From Rickettsia endosymbiont of Ceutorhynchus obstrictus (GTDB lineage Bacteria; Pseudomonadota; Alphaproteobacteria; Rickettsiales; Rickettsiaceae), in assembly GCF_964026565.1 (NCBI RefSeq), contig NZ_OZ032162.1:682001-746000 (forward strand): a DNA stretch of 64,000 nt, in the 5' to 3' direction. The notes under the pieces are model-generated. The model was not told the DNA's origin. It saw only the letters and a list, made by a program, of their open reading frames with translations, and did not search any database. Shown one piece after another: positions 61,710 to 64,000 of the stretch (the first letter of the stretch is position 1; each line of letters begins with the position of its first letter). A program made the position numbers and the translations under genes.

Positions 61710-63392
61710 ATGAAAAAAAAACTTAAGTTAGTATTAATTATAGCTGCGACGATTATATTAATATATAGCGGGATATGGTTTGCTATTCTTATTTCTTTAT
61801 CAAATTCGATCAATCAACAATATTCTAACCGCTATATTGATGCAAAAATATTTAATAATAATGAGCAGTATTTTATTAAATTTTCTAAAGTTAGACCGTA
61901 CGGTTTTCCTTTTAAATTTGCTATTGCTATAATTAATTTGTCGGAAGAAAGTAGTACCAGAAAAGTTGAATTTAATTCTCCTATTCATATTGGGTATGAT
62001 TTACTAGCGCAGCATTTATTCCTGTCTTTTAGAGGGGAGGCAATAGGACGGCATAAACCGGTAGAAAGAGGTTTCGGCGTAAAATTTAATAATAAAGAGA
62101 GTATTTTATCGGCTAAAATTCCATTAAATTTAAAATTATTTAAAATACTTTGGCAAAAAAAAGATCTATTTGAAATTATTAATTTAATAGAAATTTTTAA
62201 ATTTCGCTCTAATAAAGTAGAGATATTTGATTTAATCGATAATCAAAAGCTTTATGATGAAGATTATACGTTATTTTCTTTAGCGTTTGATAAAAGTAAA
62301 TATTATTTAGATAAAGAAGATTTTTTGGAGAACCTACCGCAAAAGCTAGATATTACTTATGCAACTAAGATATCTGAAAGTAACCTTGAGAATAGAACCA
62401 TACCCGCCGGATTGTTATTATATAGATTTGCCTGGCCTGAAAAATTTACTTTTGATAGTAAATTTTATATTGAGACTAAAGCAACAAATTTTAATGATTT
62501 AGCTAAAGATTTAGAAATTAAAATAGATTACGCTAAAATTGTAAGCGATAGTTACGAAGGTTCTGCAAGCTTATTATATAAGGGTAAACTGGAGGATTTA
62601 GGTAATAATAACATTGCTCTTAAAATTGATTCAAAAATTAAATTAAATCAAGGTTTTATAGAAAGATTATTAAATACTATAAAAACCTATAATAATAAGC
62701 AGGCATATTTGTTAAAGCTTGCCAAACTCGACAATACCAACGAAGAACTAGTATATATTATTAACAATAAAGATAAGTTTGATTTTACCCCTCTTGAAAA
62801 TCGAGTATATACATTTACCTTAGATGTGGATTTAGTTACGGAATTAAATCGAGTAACTAGAGCACAAATAAATAATTTAAGTTTATTTTCTGGTAGTTCT
62901 GGTTTTAATTTAACTAATGAAACTACGGTAAATATACTTAAAAAATCTGCAAGTAAAGGTATAATAATATTTAATAATTACCTCAAAATAATAGATATTA
63001 TAGGTCCATATTTTTACAATTTAGGAAGATTTAAGGATTTTTCTGATGAAAGCAGAGCGGTATATAAAGATGCTTTAAAAGCCTTTTTAAGAACTATCTC
63101 GGATCATCCAAATTCAAACTCAACTGATATAAGCTTTGAGTATGAATTAGATTTAGCTAATTCAAATAATTCTAAAATAGGAAAGATTGACGATATAAAC
63201 AACATTATGCCGTTATATTATTTATCTTTATACAAAAGTGCGGTGGAAAAAGTTGAGCCGGGAGATAATATAAAAGAAAAAATGCAGGAGTTAATACCTG
63301 ATTTTAATAAACATCAAAAGATATTAGAACAATTAATGCTGCCGGAGTTTCAAGAAATTGATAAAAATCTTTGGCAAGAAATTATAAAATAA
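61710..63392 (+). CDS. Membrane-anchored conserved hypothetical protein
   Basis: The 560-residue protein has one N-terminal membrane segment (about 6-30) and a long extracytoplasmic part with beta-rich character (for example VRPYGFPFKFAIAIINL, KLDITYATKI, VYTFTLDVDLVT). This could be a DUF2125- or AsmA-like layout, but I cannot confirm it. The last 18 bases, including the stop, recur exactly 296 bp downstream beyond a repeat block, so the insertion happened at its 3' end without changing the protein. Confidence 0.6.
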   Translation: MKKKLKLVLIIAATIILIYSGIWFAILISLSNSINQQYSNRYIDAKIFNNNEQYFIKFSKVRPYGFPFKFAIAIINLSEESSTRKVEFNSPIHIGYDLLAQHLFLSFRGEAIGRHKPVERGFGVKFNNKESILSAKIPLNLKLFKILWQKKDLFEIINLIEIFKFRSNKVEIFDLIDNQKLYDEDYTLFSLAFDKSKYYLDKEDFLENLPQKLDITYATKISESNLENRTIPAGLLLYRFAWPEKFTFDSKFYIETKATNFNDLAKDLEIKIDYAKIVSDSYEGSASLLYKGKLEDLGNNNIALKIDSKIKLNQGFIERLLNTIKTYNNKQAYLLKLAKLDNTNEELVYIINNKDKFDFTPLENRVYTFTLDVDLVTELNRVTRAQINNLSLFSGSSGFNLTNETTVNILKKSASKGIIIFNNYLKIIDIIGPYFYNLGRFKDFSDESRAVYKDALKAFLRTISDHPNSNSTDISFEYELDLANSNNSKIGKIDDINNIMPLYYLSLYKSAVEKVEPGDNIKEKMQELIPDFNKHQKILEQLMLPEFQEIDKNLWQEIIK

Positions 63393-63688
63393 AGCATCTT
63401 CGATGTCATTCTAGTTCAGCATTGTTGCATGGATACCCCAAACGTCATTGCGAACGACTGAAAACCTTGTTGTATGAATCGAATTTTTTGGTGTCATACC
63501 AGCGAAAGCTGGTATCTAACTTTTGTTATATTGTTAAGTAGATTCCCTCTTTCGAGGGAATGACACCGAGGATGTTTAGGGTACCCACGCAACAACGCCG
63601 GCTTGACACCGGTTTGCTTTGCAAAAATGGTCAAAAATCACTATTTTCTTGAGCCATGCAACAACGCCTGAAAACGGGAATAACATAA
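63393..63688. mobile_element. Repeat block flanked by an 18-bp direct repeat
   Basis: CAAGAAATTATAAAATAA occurs at 63375-63392 and 63689-63706. Between them are GCATTGTTGCATGGATACC, arms GTGTCATACCAGCGAAAGC and CTTTCGAGGGAATGACACC, and TTGAGCCATGCAACAACGCC. The 18-bp repeat is most simply a target-site duplication. Removing one copy and the block would put the ispB start 11 bp after the upstream stop. Confidence 0.7.
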
Positions 63689-63716
63689 CAAGAAATTATA
63701 AAATAAGGTTTGAAAA

Positions 63717-64000
63717 TTGGATATTATAGAAAAAATACAGCATGATTTAAAAGATGAGATCGTTAAATTAAATAACCTTATTATTAATTGCTTAAAAAGT
63801 GATGAGGAGTTAATTGAATGCGTCGGAAAATATTTATTAGAGGCAGGAGGAAAAAGAATACGTCCGCTTCTGACTATTTTAACTAGTAAAATATTTGATT
63901 ATCAAGGCGAGGATCATATAAAACTCGCCAGTGCCGTGGAGTTTATCCATACTGCGACGTTGCTACACGATGATGTAGTTGATGATAGTACTATGAGAAG
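63717..64000 (+). CDS. ispB: Polyprenyl diphosphate synthase, N-terminal part
   Basis: The frame starts at TTG 63717 (DIIEKIQHDLKDEIVKL) and leaves the window. GGKRIRPLLTIL and the first aspartate-rich motif HDDVVDDS are visible, as in octaprenyl diphosphate synthases of the quinone pathway. The AAGG at 63702-63707 gives a ribosome site. A repeat block now separates it from the upstream gene. Chain length cannot be judged from this part. Confidence 0.88.
   Translation, partial: MDIIEKIQHDLKDEIVKLNNLIINCLKSDEELIECVGKYLLEAGGKRIRPLLTILTSKIFDYQGEDHIKLASAVEFIHTATLLHDDVVDDSTMR

Noticed and set aside
1..64000. CRISPR array
   Set aside because: The repeated units are dispersed palindromes in intergenic gaps, not regularly spaced direct repeats, and no cas gene is present.

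Overview
The window is AT-rich chromosomal DNA from a Rickettsia. The evidence is the gene content: an NtrX-type regulator, a degenerate gene-transfer-agent tail gene, an ATP/ADP translocase, an AmpG-type permease, ScoA/ScoB, and split housekeeping genes with short or overlapping junctions. Palindromic repeats of the Rickettsia kind also sit in most intergenic gaps and even inside birA and recG. The density of repeats and toxin-antitoxin genes fits a felis-like or other repeat-rich member of the genus, but the species cannot be fixed from the sequence alone.

Layout. 0-27 kb is mostly core genome. It holds the end of an ABC ATPase, a small membrane protein, ntrX, a pentapeptide-repeat lipoprotein, the GTA-type tail hub, two secreted DUF2608 proteins, a cysQ-like phosphatase, an APC permease, a glycosyltransferase, dapF-mtaB, a vapBC pair, an orphan CopG-like antitoxin, the gpsA-mreD-mrdA operon, a Fic protein, a parvulin-type foldase and secA. 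A tRNA-Ala(UGC) lies at 27.6 kb. About 27.7-43.1 kb is an accessory island between that tRNA and thrS. It carries serine- and tyrosine-recombinase remnants, an AHH-type nuclease toxin with an Imm11-like immunity protein, a DUF4143 ATPase, a membrane protein with a degenerate kinase-like domain, a Sec-signal-bearing NB-ARC/TPR protein, an XRE regulator, a secreted protein, an IS481-type transposase fragment, a second vapBC and a GT-C-type membrane protein. 43-64 kb returns to core genes: thrS, uvrC, birA, nuoN, a DUF1189 protein, scoAB, recG, a truncated yefM, ampG, a family 8 glycosyltransferase, a tlc translocase, a conserved membrane-anchored protein and the 5' end of a polyprenyl diphosphate synthase gene.

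Two stories stand out. First, the intergenic repeats behave as small mobile elements. They have terminal inverted repeats close to GGCGTTGTTGCATGGCT, and three copies are flanked by 9-12 bp direct repeats that look like target-site duplications. They nest inside each other, supply start or stop codons to neighbouring genes, and occur in frame inside birA and recG. A separate 187-bp element with perfect 19-bp ends and a 7-bp duplication has inserted into two such repeats. Second, these repeats are absent from about 27.3 to 40.3 kb, which matches the accessory island and suggests a different history.

The best candidates for something undescribed are the exported NLR-like NB-ARC/TPR protein (33883-36156) with its membrane-sensor neighbour, the toxin-immunity cassette beside tRNA-Ala, and the 250-bp nested palindrome at 50.6 kb whose two hairpin loops are perfectly complementary.
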